Positions 17,127-26,803 of a stretch of DNA of 64,000 nt are shown one piece after another. Numbering within the stretch: the first letter of the stretch is position 1; each line of letters begins with the position of its first letter. The stretch spans positions 3,224,001 to 3,288,000 of the forward strand of contig NZ_PHUJ01000003.1 in assembly GCF_002813375.1 (NCBI RefSeq), read 5' to 3'. The DNA comes from Pseudonocardia alni (GTDB lineage Bacteria > Actinomycetota > Actinomycetes > Mycobacteriales > Pseudonocardiaceae). The notes beneath the pieces were generated by a model. It saw only the letters and a list, made by a program, of their open reading frames with translations. It was not told the DNA's origin and ran no database searches. A program made the translations under genes and the position numbers.

Positions 17127-18341
17127 TCAGCCCTCCTGGTCCGCGAACGACGCGTGGTAGGCCAGGAACTCCTCGCGCTGGCGCTCCACCGTCGGCGACG
17201 CCTCGGCGTAGACCTGGGAGAACATCCGCTCCGGACCCGGCTGGGGCATCGCCCGGCAGAACGCCCGCATCCGCTCGCCCAGCGCGTCCGCCTCGGCCTC
17301 GACGGCGTCGAAGAAGTCGGCACCGACGCCGTGCCGCCGGGCCAGGTGCACCCGCACCCGCTCGATCGGGTCCTTGAGCTTCCACAGTTCGACCTCGTCG
17401 GCGAGCCGGTAGCGGGTCGCGTCGTCGGAGGTGGTGTGGGAGTCCATCCGGTAGGTGAACGCCTCGATCAGCACCGGGCCGTTGCCGGTGCGGCACTCGT
17501 CGAGCGCCCAGCGGGTGACGGCGAGGCAGGCGAGGACGTCGTTGCCGTCCACCCGGACGCCGGGGAAGCCGTAGCCGCGGGCGCGCTGGTAGAGCGGCAC
17601 CCGGGTCTGGCGCTCGGCCGGCACCGAGATCGCCCACTGGTTGTTCTGGCAGAAGAAAACCAGCGGCGCGTCGTAGGCGGCGGCCCAGACGAAGCCCTCG
17701 TGGACGTCGCCCTGGCTGGTGGCGCCGTCGCCGAAGTAGCAGATGGTGGCCTCTCCGGTGTCACCGTCGGCGGTGCCGACACCGGCGGCGCTGCCGCCGA
17801 CCTTCGACTCGAAGCGCTGGCCCATCGCGTAGCCGGCGGCGTTGAGGCACTGGTTGCCGATGACGATCGTGTACGGGTGGAACCGGGTCGCGACCGGGTC
17901 CCAGCTGCCGTGGTCGGTGCCGCGGAAGATGCCGAGCAGCTCGGTCGGGTCGACCCCACGGCACCAGGCGACGCCGTGCTCGCGGTAGCTGGGGAAGCAC
18001 ATGTCCTCGGGTGCGAGCGCGCGGCCGGAGCCGACCTGCGCGGCCTCCTGGCCGAGCAGCGGCACCCAGAGGCCGAGTTCGCCCTGGCGCTGCAGGGAGT
18101 TGCCCTCGCGGTCGGCCCGCCGGACCAGGACGAGGTCCCGGTAGAGCGACCGCAGGTCCTCGGCGGTGATGTCGGCGGCGTAGCGGTCGAAGCGCTCGTC
18201 GGGCACCCGCTCGCCCTCGGGGGTGAGCAGCTGGACGAGCTCCGGTCCGCCCTCGTCGACGCCCTTCAGCCCGGCGACGACCTGGTCGTGGCTGGGCCGC
18301 GACCGCGGGTCGGTCGGTATCCACGCCTGGGGTTCGTCCAC
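17127..18341 (-). CDS. bkdA: 2-oxo acid dehydrogenase E1 alpha subunit
   Basis: 404 residues from a GTG (VDEPQAWIPTDP) placed after GAGGAGGTC. The thiamine-diphosphate motif GDGATSQGDVHEG is followed by FFCQNNQWAIS. GQEAAQVGSGRAL and PSYREHGVAWCRGVDP lie upstream in the usual order, and the phosphorylation-loop-like YRMDSHTTSDDATRY follows. This subunit binds substrate and cofactor. First gene of a three-gene operon (E1 alpha, E1 beta, E2) without its own E3, which is usually supplied elsewhere in the genome. Products such as isobutyryl- and isovaleryl-CoA would feed branched fatty acid synthesis or catabolism. Confidence 0.93.
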   Translation of the reverse strand: MDEPQAWIPTDPRSRPSHDQVVAGLKGVDEGGPELVQLLTPEGERVPDERFDRYAADITAEDLRSLYRDLVLVRRADREGNSLQRQGELGLWVPLLGQEAAQVGSGRALAPEDMCFPSYREHGVAWCRGVDPTELLGIFRGTDHGSWDPVATRFHPYTIVIGNQCLNAAGYAMGQRFESKVGGSAAGVGTADGDTGEATICYFGDGATSQGDVHEGFVWAAAYDAPLVFFCQNNQWAISVPAERQTRVPLYQRARGYGFPGVRVDGNDVLACLAVTRWALDECRTGNGPVLIEAFTYRMDSHTTSDDATRYRLADEVELWKLKDPIERVRVHLARRHGVGADFFDAVEAEADALGERMRAFCRAMPQPGPERMFSQVYAEASPTVERQREEFLAYHASFADQEG

Positions 18342-18527
18342 GGCAGACCTCCTCGGTCGCACCGGGCGGGGTCACGCCCGGGAGCGTCGGCTCCGGGCCC
18401 GTGCGGGTGGTGCGGGCCCCGGGACGCGCAGGCGCGTCACCGCCGATCCTGGCACGTCACCGGCCCCGAGGAGAACCGGTGCCCCGCAGGTCGACGGGTG
18501 GACGACGGACCGTCGGACGTCCACAGA

Positions 18528-18558
18528 CGACGGTCCCGGCACCCGGCCGGGACCGTCG
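18528..18558 (-). terminator. Terminator downstream of MT0933-like gene
   Basis: A 12-bp perfect stem (CGACGGTCCCGG and complement) with a 7-nt loop starts 10 nt after the MT0933-like stop codon on the minus strand and would insulate it from the bkd operon. Confidence 0.85.
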
Positions 18559-18568
18559 CGGGAGCCGG

Positions 18569-18934
18569 TCAGGCGCCGTGCGGGCGCTCCGGGTCCGGCG
18601 GCGGGAACGCCGGGGGCTGCTGTGGGGTGCGCTGCGTCGGCGCGTCCGCACCCCCCGCCGGGTACGGCGGGTTCCCGGCGGCGGGGCGGCCCGGGGCGGG
18701 CGGGGTGGTGCCCGGCGCGCCGTAGCCGTAGCCGGGCTGCGGGATGCCCGCCGCGTCCTTCGCCTTGCGGGCGGCGCCGGCGATCTGGTTCGTGTACTTG
18801 CCCTTGGTCTGCTTGTCGACGAACTGGGCGGCGGAGTCGAGGGCCTTGCCCGCCTTGTCCGGGTTGGACCGGGCGTAGCGGCGGGCGGCCTCGACCGCTC
18901 CTGCCAGAACGGTGAGTCTGCGGAACAGCGACAT
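18569..18934 (-). CDS. MT0933-like antitoxin-family protein
   Basis: 121 residues from ATG (MSLFRRLTVLAGAV) after GGAGGTC. The segment RRYARSNPDKAGKALD followed by FVDKQTKGKYTNQI and AARKAKDAAG matches the conserved core of the MT0933 (Rv0909)-type family, which pairs with a toxin in M. tuberculosis. The C-terminal 55 residues are Pro/Gly-rich and disordered. No toxin gene is adjacent, so an antitoxin function is unproven; many actinomycetes carry solitary copies. Confidence 0.72.
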   Translation of the reverse strand: MSLFRRLTVLAGAVEAARRYARSNPDKAGKALDSAAQFVDKQTKGKYTNQIAGAARKAKDAAGIPQPGYGYGAPGTTPPAPGRPAAGNPPYPAGGADAPTQRTPQQPPAFPPPDPERPHGA

Positions 18935-19143
18935 CGTCGAGGACCTCCGTGACGAATGCGGCACCGCGTCGGACCGCGGCGCTGGGTCGTCGTACCAACA
19001 GTAGGCGAACGGGCACGGACCGGCGCGGCGTTCCACCGGCGTGCGACGACCACGTAACGGATCGGCCGTGCGCACGGCGGTGACCCGTCGACAGGTGGCA
19101 GGATCCCCGCCGTTCGACCCCGCCTCACCTGGAAGGCAACCGC

Positions 19144-20079
19144 ATGACGACCGCGAGGACCCGCAGCGTCCGCTCCCTGACCGGGATCGCACTGTCCGCA
19201 CTGACCGCACTGGTCCTGACCGGCTGTGGCGCCGGCGGCGACGGCAGCGGGGGAGGCGGCTCCGCCGAGGCCACCGGCACCGATGCGCCGATCCCGGCCG
19301 TCGCCAAGGACGACCGGCTCGCGGCGATGGTGCCGGCCGAGGTGCGGCAGGACGGCACGTGGGTCGTCGGCACCGACCCGACCTACCCGCCGAACGAGTT
19401 CACCGCGCCCGACGGCACCACGATCGTCGGGATGGACGTCGACCTCGGCACCGCGATCGCCCAGAAGCTGGGGCTGACCGCGAGGTTCGAGCAGAGCCAG
19501 TTCTCCGGGATCATCCCGGGCATCACCGGCGGCCGCTACGAGGCCGGCATCTCGTCGTTCACCATCAACGACGAGCGCACGCAGGTGCTCGACATGGTCG
19601 GCTACTTCTCCGCGGGCACCAGCCTCGCCACCCGCAGGGGCAACCCGGACGGCGTCGATCCGAACGACCTCTGCGGCAGGGCGATCGGCGTCCAGCAGGG
19701 CACCGTGCAGGTCGAGGACGTGCAGGCCCGCAACGCCGCATGCACCGCGGAGGGCAAGCCGGCCATCCAGATCACCGAGCTGCAGGCCCAGACCGACGTG
19801 ACGCTCGCGCTGAACTCGAACCGGATCGTCGCGATGCTCGCCGACTCCCCGGTCGCCGCCTACGCGCAGACCACCACGAACGGCACGGTCGAGGTCGTCG
19901 GGCAGCCCTACGACACCGCGCCGTACGGCATCGCGCTCAAGAAGAACGACGGCCAGTACGCCCAGGCCGTGCAGGGTGCGGTCCAGTCGCTGATCGACGA
20001 CGGCACCTACCGGCAGATCCTCGACAAGTGGAACGTCGCGAACGGCGCGATCCCCACCTCCTCGGTGAACGGTGGCTGA
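19144..20079 (+). CDS. Polar amino-acid ABC transporter substrate-binding lipoprotein
   Basis: 311 residues. A lipoprotein signal ends in the lipobox LTGC (C28), followed by a Gly-rich spacer. The mature part is a family 3 solute-binding protein: WVVGTDPTYPPNEF, IVGMDVDLGTAIAQKLG, FSGIIPGITGGRYEAGISSF, ERTQVLDMVGYF and YGIALKKNDGQYAQAV. This family binds polar or basic amino acids or opine-like compounds outside the membrane. First gene of a three-gene importer operon; the permease start overlaps its stop by 8 nt. Confidence 0.92.
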   Translation: MTTARTRSVRSLTGIALSALTALVLTGCGAGGDGSGGGGSAEATGTDAPIPAVAKDDRLAAMVPAEVRQDGTWVVGTDPTYPPNEFTAPDGTTIVGMDVDLGTAIAQKLGLTARFEQSQFSGIIPGITGGRYEAGISSFTINDERTQVLDMVGYFSAGTSLATRRGNPDGVDPNDLCGRAIGVQQGTVQVEDVQARNAACTAEGKPAIQITELQAQTDVTLALNSNRIVAMLADSPVAAYAQTTTNGTVEVVGQPYDTAPYGIALKKNDGQYAQAVQGAVQSLIDDGTYRQILDKWNVANGAIPTSSVNGG

Positions 20080-20992
20080 GCCGGCGACCACCGGCGCCCG
20101 ACCCGAGCCCCGCGACGCGATCGGAGTCCGGCATCCCGGACGGTGGGTCGCGATCGCGGTGCTCGCCGTCCTGGGCGCGATGCTGGTCAACTCGCTGCTG
20201 ACCAACGAGAACTTCGGCTGGCCGGTCGTCGCGGAGTACCTGTTCGCCGCACCGGTGCTGAACGGGCTCGCGAACACCCTCGTCCTGACCGTGCTGTCGA
20301 TGCTGATCGGCATCGTCGGCGGGATCGGGCTGGCGGTCATGCGGCTGTCGCCGAACCCGGTGCTGTCCGGGGTGTCCGGGGTCTACCTGTGGCTGTTCCG
20401 CGGCACCCCGCTGATCGCGCAGCTGCTGTTCTGGAGCTTCCTGTCCTCGCTCTACCCGAACCTGTCGCTCGGCATCCCGTTCGGCCCGGAGTTCGTCGTG
20501 TTCGACACGAACTCGCTGATCACGCCGTTCCTGGCGTGTCTGCTGGGCCTCGGGCTGAACGAGGCCGCCTACATGGCCGAGATCGTGCGCGGGGGCATCC
20601 AGTCGGTCGACCAGGGCCAGAGCGAGGCCGCCGGGGCGCTGGGCATGACCCGCGCGCAGACCCTGCGCCGGGTCGTCCTGCCGCAGGCGATGCGGGTGAT
20701 CATCCCGCCGACCGGCAACGAGACGATCGGCATGCTGAAGACGACGTCGCTGGTCGTCGTCATCGGCTACACCGACCTGCTCACCTCGGTGCAGCGGATC
20801 TACTCGACGAACTTCCAGACCATCCCGCTGCTCATCGTGGCCGCGGCCTGGTACCTGCTGCTGACCTCGCTGCTCACCGCCGGTCAGCGGGTCATCGAAC
20901 GTCGCTACGGCCGCGGAGTCGCCGGTGCCGTCACCGAGGCGACCCCGCTGGTGCGGCTGTTCTCGTTCCGGACGGGAGGGAAGACCTCGTGA
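20072..20992 (+). CDS. Polar amino-acid ABC transporter permease (HisM/GlnP type)
   Basis: 306 residues from GTG. About five membrane segments are visible, beginning with [34 protein letters not shown] is the typical start of the permease core and [24 protein letters not shown] is the EAA loop that contacts the ATPase. A single permease gene suggests a homodimeric channel. The C-terminal 30 residues after [12 protein letters not shown] are a short cytoplasmic tail. Confidence 0.92.
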   Translation: MAEPATTGARPEPRDAIGVRHPGRWVAIAVLAVLGAMLVNSLLTNENFGWPVVAEYLFAAPVLNGLANTLVLTVLSMLIGIVGGIGLAVMRLSPNPVLSGVSGVYLWLFRGTPLIAQLLFWSFLSSLYPNLSLGIPFGPEFVVFDTNSLITPFLACLLGLGLNEAAYMAEIVRGGIQSVDQGQSEAAGALGMTRAQTLRRVVLPQAMRVIIPPTGNETIGMLKTTSLVVVIGYTDLLTSVQRIYSTNFQTIPLLIVAAAWYLLLTSLLTAGQRVIERRYGRGVAGAVTEATPLVRLFSFRTGGKTS

Positions 20993-21750
20993 CCCCGATG
21001 GTCCGCGCCGAGACGGTCGGCAAGAGCTTCGGCGACGTCGAGGTGCTCCGCGGCGTCGACCTCGTCGTCGAGCCCGGGCAGGTCTGCTGCGTGATCGGGC
21101 CGTCGGGCTCGGGCAAGTCGACCCTGCTGCGCTGCATCAACCACCTGGAGACCATCGACACCGGACGGCTGTGGGTCGACGGCGAGCTGATGGGGCTGCG
21201 CGAGGAGAACGGGCGGCTCTACCGGCTCCGTGACTCCGCGCTCGGCAGGCAGCGCCGCGAGGTCGGCATGGTGTTCCAGCGGTTCAACCTGTTCCCGCAC
21301 CGCACCGCGGCGGAGAACGTGATGGAGGCGCCGGTCGTCGTGCGCCGCGAGTCCCGGGCGGCCGCGCGCGAGCGGGCCGTCGAGCTGCTCACCCGGGTCG
21401 GGCTCGGCGACCGCGCCGACGCCTACCCCGCGCAGCTGTCCGGCGGGCAGCAGCAGCGGGTCGCGATCGCCAGGGCGCTGGCCATGCGGCCCAAGCTGAT
21501 GCTGTTCGACGAGCCGACCTCGGCGCTCGACCCGGAGCTGGTCGGCGAGGTGCTCGACGTGATGCGCGAGCTGGCCCGCGAGGGCATGACGATGATCGTC
21601 GTGACCCACGAGATCGGCTTCGCCCGCGAGGTCGGCGACGCGCTGGTGTTCATGGACGACGGCCGGATCGTCGAGTCGGGCGACCCGCGCGCGGTGCTCT
21701 CCGACCCGCAGGAGGAGCGCACCCGCGCGTTCCTGTCGAAGGTGCTCTAG
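20989..21750 (+). CDS. Polar amino-acid ABC transporter ATP-binding protein
   Basis: 253 residues. The GTG at 20989 overlaps the permease stop in a GTGA and follows GGGAGGGAAG; an ATG three codons on is the alternative. Walker A is GPSGSGKST, the Q-loop lies in [18 protein letters not shown], the signature is LSGGQQQR, Walker B is [14 protein letters not shown], and the switch His is in VVTHEIGFA. This pattern is the GlnQ/HisP class that energises amino-acid uptake. Its TAG shares a CTAG tetranucleotide with the stop of the convergent AhpD-like gene. Confidence 0.94.
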   Translation: MTPMVRAETVGKSFGDVEVLRGVDLVVEPGQVCCVIGPSGSGKSTLLRCINHLETIDTGRLWVDGELMGLREENGRLYRLRDSALGRQRREVGMVFQRFNLFPHRTAAENVMEAPVVVRRESRAAARERAVELLTRVGLGDRADAYPAQLSGGQQQRVAIARALAMRPKLMLFDEPTSALDPELVGEVLDVMRELAREGMTMIVVTHEIGFAREVGDALVFMDDGRIVESGDPRAVLSDPQEERTRAFLSKVL

Positions 21751-22328
21751 CCGCGGGGGATGCGCCCCATCAGGAAGAACTCCGGGTTGGGGCGCAGCGC
21801 GGTCAGGTGCGCGAGCCGGTTCGACATCGCGAACAGCGCGGTGATCGCGCCGACGTCCCAGATCTCGTCCTCGGACAGCCCCGCGGCGCGGGCGTCGTCG
21901 AGGTCGGCCTCGGTGAGGGCCTCGGAGTTCCGGGCGACCAGCAGGGCGAGGTCGACGATCGCGCGCTCGCGCTCCGACAGCTCCACGGCGTAGGGGTTGG
22001 TCGCGACGCGGTCGGCGATCTCCGGGTCCTTGTAGCGGACCCGGAGGATCGCGCCGTGCGCGACGACGCAGTAGGTGCAGTTGTTCGCCCCCGAGGTGGC
22101 GACGACGACCAGTTCGCGCTCGGCCTTGGACAGTCCGTCGTCGGAGTCCATCAGCGCGTCGTGGTAGTCCAGGAACGCCCGCAGCTCCCGCGGGCGCCGC
22201 CCCAGTGCGCGGAACACGTTCGGGACGAACCCCGACCGCTCCGCGATCGCGCCGATCCGCTCCGCCAGGTCCGGCGGGAGCCCGTCGGGGTCGACGTGCC
22301 CGAACCTGCTCACCTCGTGCTGTGCCAT
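21747..22328 (-). CDS. AhpD-like carboxymuconolactone decarboxylase family protein (peroxidase-related)
   Basis: 193 residues from MAQHEVSRF. The CxxCxxxH motif of AhpD-like enzymes is present as [10 protein letters not shown] (C84, C87, H91), preceded by [14 protein letters not shown]. The C-terminal half ([48 protein letters not shown]) matches the longer peroxidase-related class of about 190 residues. Likely a small-thiol-dependent peroxidase or related redox protein; substrate unknown. It is monocistronic and convergent with the ABC operon. Confidence 0.87.
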   Translation of the reverse strand: MAQHEVSRFGHVDPDGLPPDLAERIGAIAERSGFVPNVFRALGRRPRELRAFLDYHDALMDSDDGLSKAERELVVVATSGANNCTYCVVAHGAILRVRYKDPEIADRVATNPYAVELSERERAIVDLALLVARNSEALTEADLDDARAAGLSEDEIWDVGAITALFAMSNRLAHLTALRPNPEFFLMGRIPRG

Positions 22329-22354
22329 GACGCGGACGCTAGCCGTCCGGGCCG

Positions 22355-23014
22355 TCAGCCGGGAGCGGCGACGCCGGTCCGGTAGGCCCACACCACGGTC
22401 TGCAGCCGGTCCCGGGTCCCGATCTTCGCCATCGCCCGGCCCAGGTGCGACTTGACCGTGGACGTCTCGACGACCAGCTCGTCGGCGATCTCGGCGTTGG
22501 ACAGCCCGCGGGCCAGCATCTGCACGATCTCGGTCTCGCGCGGGGTCAGCGGGGCGACCCCGCCGTCGGGCGCAGCGTCCGGGGCGGGGCGGCGACGCGC
22601 GAACTCGGCGATCACCCGGCGGGTGACGGTCTGGTCGATCAGCCCGTCGCCGCGGGCGAGTCGGCGGACGGCGTCGACGAGGTCGTCGGGGTGGGTGTCC
22701 TTCAGGACGAACCCGCTCGCGCCCGCCTCCAGCGCGCCGAACACGTAGTCGTCGAGGTCGAAGGTGGTGACGACGAGGACAGCCGGGACCGGGTCGTCGA
22801 GGCCGGTGATCTCCCGGGTCGCGACGAGCCCGTTGCCACCGGGCATCCGGACGTCCATGCAGACGACGTCGGGCCGGTGTGCGCGCACCAGAGCGACGGC
22901 CTCCGGCCCGCTCGACGCCTCGCCGACGACCTCGACGTCACCGGCCAGCTCCAGGAACATCCGGAACCCGGCCCGGACCACCGCCTGGTCGTCGGCCAGC
23001 ACCACCCTGATCAC
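22355..23014 (-). CDS. NarL/FixJ-family response regulator
   Basis: 219 residues. Receiver domain: acidic pair DD at 8-9, phosphoacceptor D54 in VVCMDVRMPGGNG, Thr in VVTTFDLDDYV and Lys in GFVLKDT. The C-terminal LuxR-type helix-turn-helix (LTPRETEIVQMLARGLSN, VETSTVKSHLGRAMAKIG) covers about residues 150-210. The start overlaps the kinase stop by 4 nt, so the two are translationally coupled and form a pair. Targets unknown; the neighbouring serine hydrolase is a plausible one. Confidence 0.94.
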   Translation of the reverse strand: MIRVVLADDQAVVRAGFRMFLELAGDVEVVGEASSGPEAVALVRAHRPDVVCMDVRMPGGNGLVATREITGLDDPVPAVLVVTTFDLDDYVFGALEAGASGFVLKDTHPDDLVDAVRRLARGDGLIDQTVTRRVIAEFARRRPAPDAAPDGGVAPLTPRETEIVQMLARGLSNAEIADELVVETSTVKSHLGRAMAKIGTRDRLQTVVWAYRTGVAAPG

Positions 23015-24324
23015 GCGCGTCCCCCTCCGGTCTCCGGGCCGGGATCGTGCGGGACGACCAGGCGGACCCGCCAGCCGTCGTCGCCGGTCCGGCCCGCCTC
23101 GAACTCACCCCCGACCAGCTGTGCACGCTCACGCATCCCGGCCAGCCCGAACCCCCGGGTGCCCGGCGCGCTGCCGGACTCCGGCGGGGTACCGCGCGCG
23201 GGGCCGTTCACCACCTCGACGGCGACCCGGCCGTCGGCGTGGGTCACGGTCACCCGGACCGGGGCGCCGGCGGCGTGCTCACGGGCGTTGGCCAGTGCCT
23301 CCTGCACCACCCGGTAGCAGGTGACGTCGGCGACCGGGGACGGCTCGCCCGGGTCCCCGCGCCGGACCAGCTCCACCGGCCCGCCCAGCTCCCGGGCCTG
23401 TTCCACGAGCCCGTCGAGCTCGGCGAGACCGGGGACCGGGGCGTCGGCCTCGGCGCCGCCCGCCCCCGGCTCCCGCAACGCTCCGACGACCAGACGCAGG
23501 TCGTGCAGGGTGCGGCGACCCTGCTCCCGCAGCCGGGACGCCGTCCGGCGCGCCTCGTCCGGGTCCCGGTCCACCAGCCGCTCGACCACCGCGGCCTGCA
23601 CGACCATCGCCGACAGGTGGTGCGCGGCGACGTCGTGCAGCTCGCGGGCCATCCGCGCCCGCTCCCGGGCGACGGCGGCGTCCGCCCGTTCCCGGTACGC
23701 CGCGACGACACCGGCGGTGTGCACCCGGTCGAGCTCGGCGTAGCGACGCCGGGTCCGCAGGTACACGCCCAGCAGCAGCGGGCCGCCGTAGACCAGGACC
23801 GCCGACAGCACCTGGGCGACGACCAGCCCGGCCGCGCCGAGCAGCGCACTGTCGGACGGTCGCACCGCGATCCCGGTGAGCACCACGGTGGTCTCGACGA
23901 CCGCCGCCGCGCCGACCAGGACACCGGCCCGTCGCGTCGGGAGCCGGGACCCGCAGGTGCCGGCCGCGACCGCTGTCGCCGGGCCCCGCAGGGCCGCACC
24001 CACCGGCAGCAGGACGACGTTCACCAGCTCCAGGCCGACCGTCAGCGCCAGGCAGACCGCCGGGGCGGTGCGGCGCAGCGCCAGCAGCAGGTTCTGCACG
24101 GTCACCACCCCCAGGGCCAGCGCCGCCGTGCCCGGCGCCAGGCCCAGCTCCGCGGCCGGGCCCGGTGCCAGTACCACCGGGGTGACCACCGCGAGCGTCC
24201 CGGCCGCGACGAGCACGGCCAGCGCGGCGTCGCGGCGTCGCGGTCCGGCCAGGCCGAGCGCGGTGAGCCGGGCGTCGAGCCGGTCCGCGCCCGTGCGGGG
24301 CGGCGGTTCGGGGTGCGGGTGCAT
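23011..24324 (-). CDS. Sensor histidine kinase, HisKA_3 (NarX/DesK-like)
   Basis: 437 residues from MHPHPEPPP. Four to six hydrophobic segments fill residues 32-190 with no large extracellular domain, so the stimulus is probably sensed within or near the membrane. The phosphoacceptor is H230 in MARELHDVAAHHLSAMVVQ, the HisKA_3 dimerisation motif. The ATP-binding domain carries VVQEALANAREHA (N box), EVVNGPARG (D box region, with Asn where Asp is more usual: VEVVNGP) and GFGLAGMRERAQLVGG (G box). It pairs with the response regulator downstream. Confidence 0.93.
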   Translation of the reverse strand: MHPHPEPPPRTGADRLDARLTALGLAGPRRRDAALAVLVAAGTLAVVTPVVLAPGPAAELGLAPGTAALALGVVTVQNLLLALRRTAPAVCLALTVGLELVNVVLLPVGAALRGPATAVAAGTCGSRLPTRRAGVLVGAAAVVETTVVLTGIAVRPSDSALLGAAGLVVAQVLSAVLVYGGPLLLGVYLRTRRRYAELDRVHTAGVVAAYRERADAAVARERARMARELHDVAAHHLSAMVVQAAVVERLVDRDPDEARRTASRLREQGRRTLHDLRLVVGALREPGAGGAEADAPVPGLAELDGLVEQARELGGPVELVRRGDPGEPSPVADVTCYRVVQEALANAREHAAGAPVRVTVTHADGRVAVEVVNGPARGTPPESGSAPGTRGFGLAGMRERAQLVGGEFEAGRTGDDGWRVRLVVPHDPGPETGGGRA

Positions 24325-24359
24325 GGGGTCTCCGGCCTCGGGTGGGGTGATCGTAGGGC

Positions 24360-26339
24360 TCAGTAGGTGAGGCTCGGCAGCAGCAGGCCCGCCACGACCG
24401 CCACCACCGCGACGCCGGTCAGCGCGACCAGCAGCAGCACCCGGCCGGTCACCGGCCACCCGCCGGCCCGGGCGCGCAGCGCGGTGACCACCCCGGCCGC
24501 CGCGACGGGCACGCCCGCCAGCCCGATCCACTGGAGCACCTGGAGCCCGCGCAGGACCGGGAGCGGCACGTCGCCCAGCGACGCGATCGCGAGCACCGAG
24601 ACCACCCAGCCCGCGAGCGCGACGAGCGCGGCCACCGCCGCCGCCCGGGTGAGGCCGTGCAGGACCCGGTCGGTCCGCGGCCGGGCCGCGACGACGACGC
24701 CGTACCGGCGCCGCCACAGCGCCCCCGCGGGCCAGGCGACCAGCGCGCCGAGCAGCACCACGACCGAACCGGCCAGCACCGTGCCGAGCAGCGCCGCGTC
24801 GCGCAGCGGGCCGACCGGCAGCTCGGTGAACGCCGCGTCGTGGCCCAGCGCGGTGACCCGGCCGTCGGCGTCGGTGCGCACGGTCAGCAGCCGCTGGCCG
24901 CCGACCTCCCGCCACAGCCCGGGCCGGACCTCGGCGTAGGCGGCCGGACGGACGTCGTTCGGGGCGGGGGAGACCAGCAGCGTGCCGTCCGGACGGGCCG
25001 CCACCCGCATCTGCCCCATCAGGTTCATCGCGCCCATGAAGGTGCTCGCCGACCGGCGCGCCGACTCGTAGGTGCCCGCGATCGCGGCGGCCCGGGCCGG
25101 GGTGCCGGCGTCCGGGGCGGGCGCCGGGCCCGCCGTGCCGGGCAGGTAGCGGTCGGTGAACCCCTCGGTCACCGCGCGCCGCAGCTCCAGCGTGTCCGCG
25201 CCGCCACGCCCGCTGCTGTTCGTCGTGACGAACACGCCGATCCGCTCGGCCGGATACAACTGCAGGTGCGAGTGGAACCACTGGGTGTCGCCGCCGTGGC
25301 CGAGGACGAGGTGGCCGTTGCGGCTCTCGTCGAACAGGCCGGGTGCCATCCGCGGCCCGTCGGCGAGCGCGCCGAGGGTGTCCGGGCCCAGCGCCGGACG
25401 CTGCATCAGCGCCCACGCGGCGGGGGAGAGCAGTGGGGTCGAACCGGGCGCGCCGAGCAGGGCCGAGGCGAACCGGCCCATGTCGGTGGCCGACGCGCTG
25501 AGCGACCCGGCCGGGGCCGGGCTGACGAACTCGAACGGTGCCGGCGGGGCGTCGACGCTGGTGTAGCCCTCCGACATCGCCCCGGCGGCGGCCGCGGGCA
25601 GCGGCTGGTCGAAGGTCGCGGTCGTCATGCCGGCACGGTCGAGCACCTCGCGCTGCACGTAGCGCTCGAAGGGCTCCCCGGTGACCCGCTCGACGACGTA
25701 CCCGGCCAGGCCGTAGCCGTAGTTGGAGTACGACGGCACGGTGCCGGGGGTGCCGACCTGCTCGGGTGGGTCGGTGGCGAGGAACTCCCGCAGCGACGGG
25801 CCGCCCGGCGCGGCGCGGATGAGGCCGCGGATCTGCTCCTCGAAGCCCGCGGTGTGGCTCAGCAGGTTCCGCAGGGTCACCGGGCCTCGGGGCATCGGCA
25901 CGTCGATGTCGAGGTAGCGGCGGACGTCGGCGTCGAGGTCGACCAGGCCGCGGTCGGCGAGCTGCAGCACGGCGACCGCGGTGGCCACCTTCGACACCGA
26001 CCCGACCCGGAACAGCGTCCGGTCGGGGTCGACGGGTCTGCCCGGCCCGGCCGAGCCGTAGCCGCGGGTGGCGAGGACCTGCCCGTCGCGGACGACGGTG
26101 ACCGCGGCCCCGGCGATCCCGGTCCGGTCGAGCGCGGCGGGGACGAGGCCGTCCAGCCAGGCGCCGACGTCGGCGGGGCCGAGCGGAGCGGTCGGGACGG
26201 CCGCCCGCGGGGCCGGGTCCGGAGCCGGCGCGGCCGGGGACCCGCAGCCGCCGACCAGGGCCGCGACCAGCACGACGAGCAGGGCGACGGCGGCGGGGCC
26301 GCGGCGGGGCGGGCCGCCGGTCCGGCATGCGGTGATCAT
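24360..26339 (-). CDS. Class C beta-lactamase-like serine hydrolase lipoprotein with C-terminal membrane domain
   Basis: 659 residues from MITACRTGG. A lipobox VGGC (C32) follows a hydrophobic signal. The class C/esterase catalytic motifs are SVSK (S114, K117), YSN in PSYSNYGYGLAGYV, and HGG in LVLGHGGDTQWF. Residues up to about 500 form the hydrolase and a beta-rich domain; the last 140 residues carry four membrane segments. Family members act on D-amino-acid peptides, esters or cell-wall fragments outside the membrane. It is transcribed toward, and just upstream of, the two-component pair (36 nt from the kinase start), so co-transcription is likely. Confidence 0.88.
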   Translation of the reverse strand: MITACRTGGPPRRGPAAVALLVVLVAALVGGCGSPAAPAPDPAPRAAVPTAPLGPADVGAWLDGLVPAALDRTGIAGAAVTVVRDGQVLATRGYGSAGPGRPVDPDRTLFRVGSVSKVATAVAVLQLADRGLVDLDADVRRYLDIDVPMPRGPVTLRNLLSHTAGFEEQIRGLIRAAPGGPSLREFLATDPPEQVGTPGTVPSYSNYGYGLAGYVVERVTGEPFERYVQREVLDRAGMTTATFDQPLPAAAAGAMSEGYTSVDAPPAPFEFVSPAPAGSLSASATDMGRFASALLGAPGSTPLLSPAAWALMQRPALGPDTLGALADGPRMAPGLFDESRNGHLVLGHGGDTQWFHSHLQLYPAERIGVFVTTNSSGRGGADTLELRRAVTEGFTDRYLPGTAGPAPAPDAGTPARAAAIAGTYESARRSASTFMGAMNLMGQMRVAARPDGTLLVSPAPNDVRPAAYAEVRPGLWREVGGQRLLTVRTDADGRVTALGHDAAFTELPVGPLRDAALLGTVLAGSVVVLLGALVAWPAGALWRRRYGVVVAARPRTDRVLHGLTRAAAVAALVALAGWVVSVLAIASLGDVPLPVLRGLQVLQWIGLAGVPVAAAGVVTALRARAGGWPVTGRVLLLVALTGVAVVAVVAGLLLPSLTY

Positions 26340-26461
26340 GCCGTCGAGCCTCGCCGGAACGCGTCCCCGGCACATCGGGCGCGGGTCGGCACTGCGGCCT
26401 ACGACCTCCGACGGAGGCCGCCCTTCCCCGCGCGAGGCCCCATCGGGGACCATGTCGCGCC

Positions 26462-26800
26462 ATGGGAGTCCCGGAGCAGGTCCGCACGCAGCTCGCGACC
26501 TGGTGCACCGAGCAGGTACCCGACGGCGAGAGCGACCGGCGCCGGATCGCCTACACCACGGCCGGCAGCACCGTCACGATCCTCGACCGCCGGCCGCCCG
26601 CGTTCCCGGAACTGGGTACGGCGTGGTCGTCGACGGCGCTGGCGCAGCTGCGGGCCGACGACCCCGGGCCGGGCAGCTGGACGCTGTACCGCGTCGCCGA
26701 CCCCGGCTCGGGGCAGCGCTGGCAGCCGGCGGGACCGCCGGACACCGACCCGTTCGTGCTGCTCGCGCAGGTCGCCGACGGGATCCGCGCGAGCAGCTGA
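26462..26800 (+). CDS. DUF3024-like protein
   Basis: 112 residues. QLATWCTEQVP, STVTILDRRPP, LAQLR, and SWTLYR follow the order of the DUF3024 pattern (a WC near the N-terminus, a strand ending in RPP, then a WTLY strand). The function of the family is unknown. It is divergent from the serine hydrolase and its stop lies 3 nt from the convergent helicase-like gene stop. Confidence 0.7.
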   Translation: MGVPEQVRTQLATWCTEQVPDGESDRRRIAYTTAGSTVTILDRRPPAFPELGTAWSSTALAQLRADDPGPGSWTLYRVADPGSGQRWQPAGPPDTDPFVLLAQVADGIRASS

Positions 26801-26803
26801 CGC

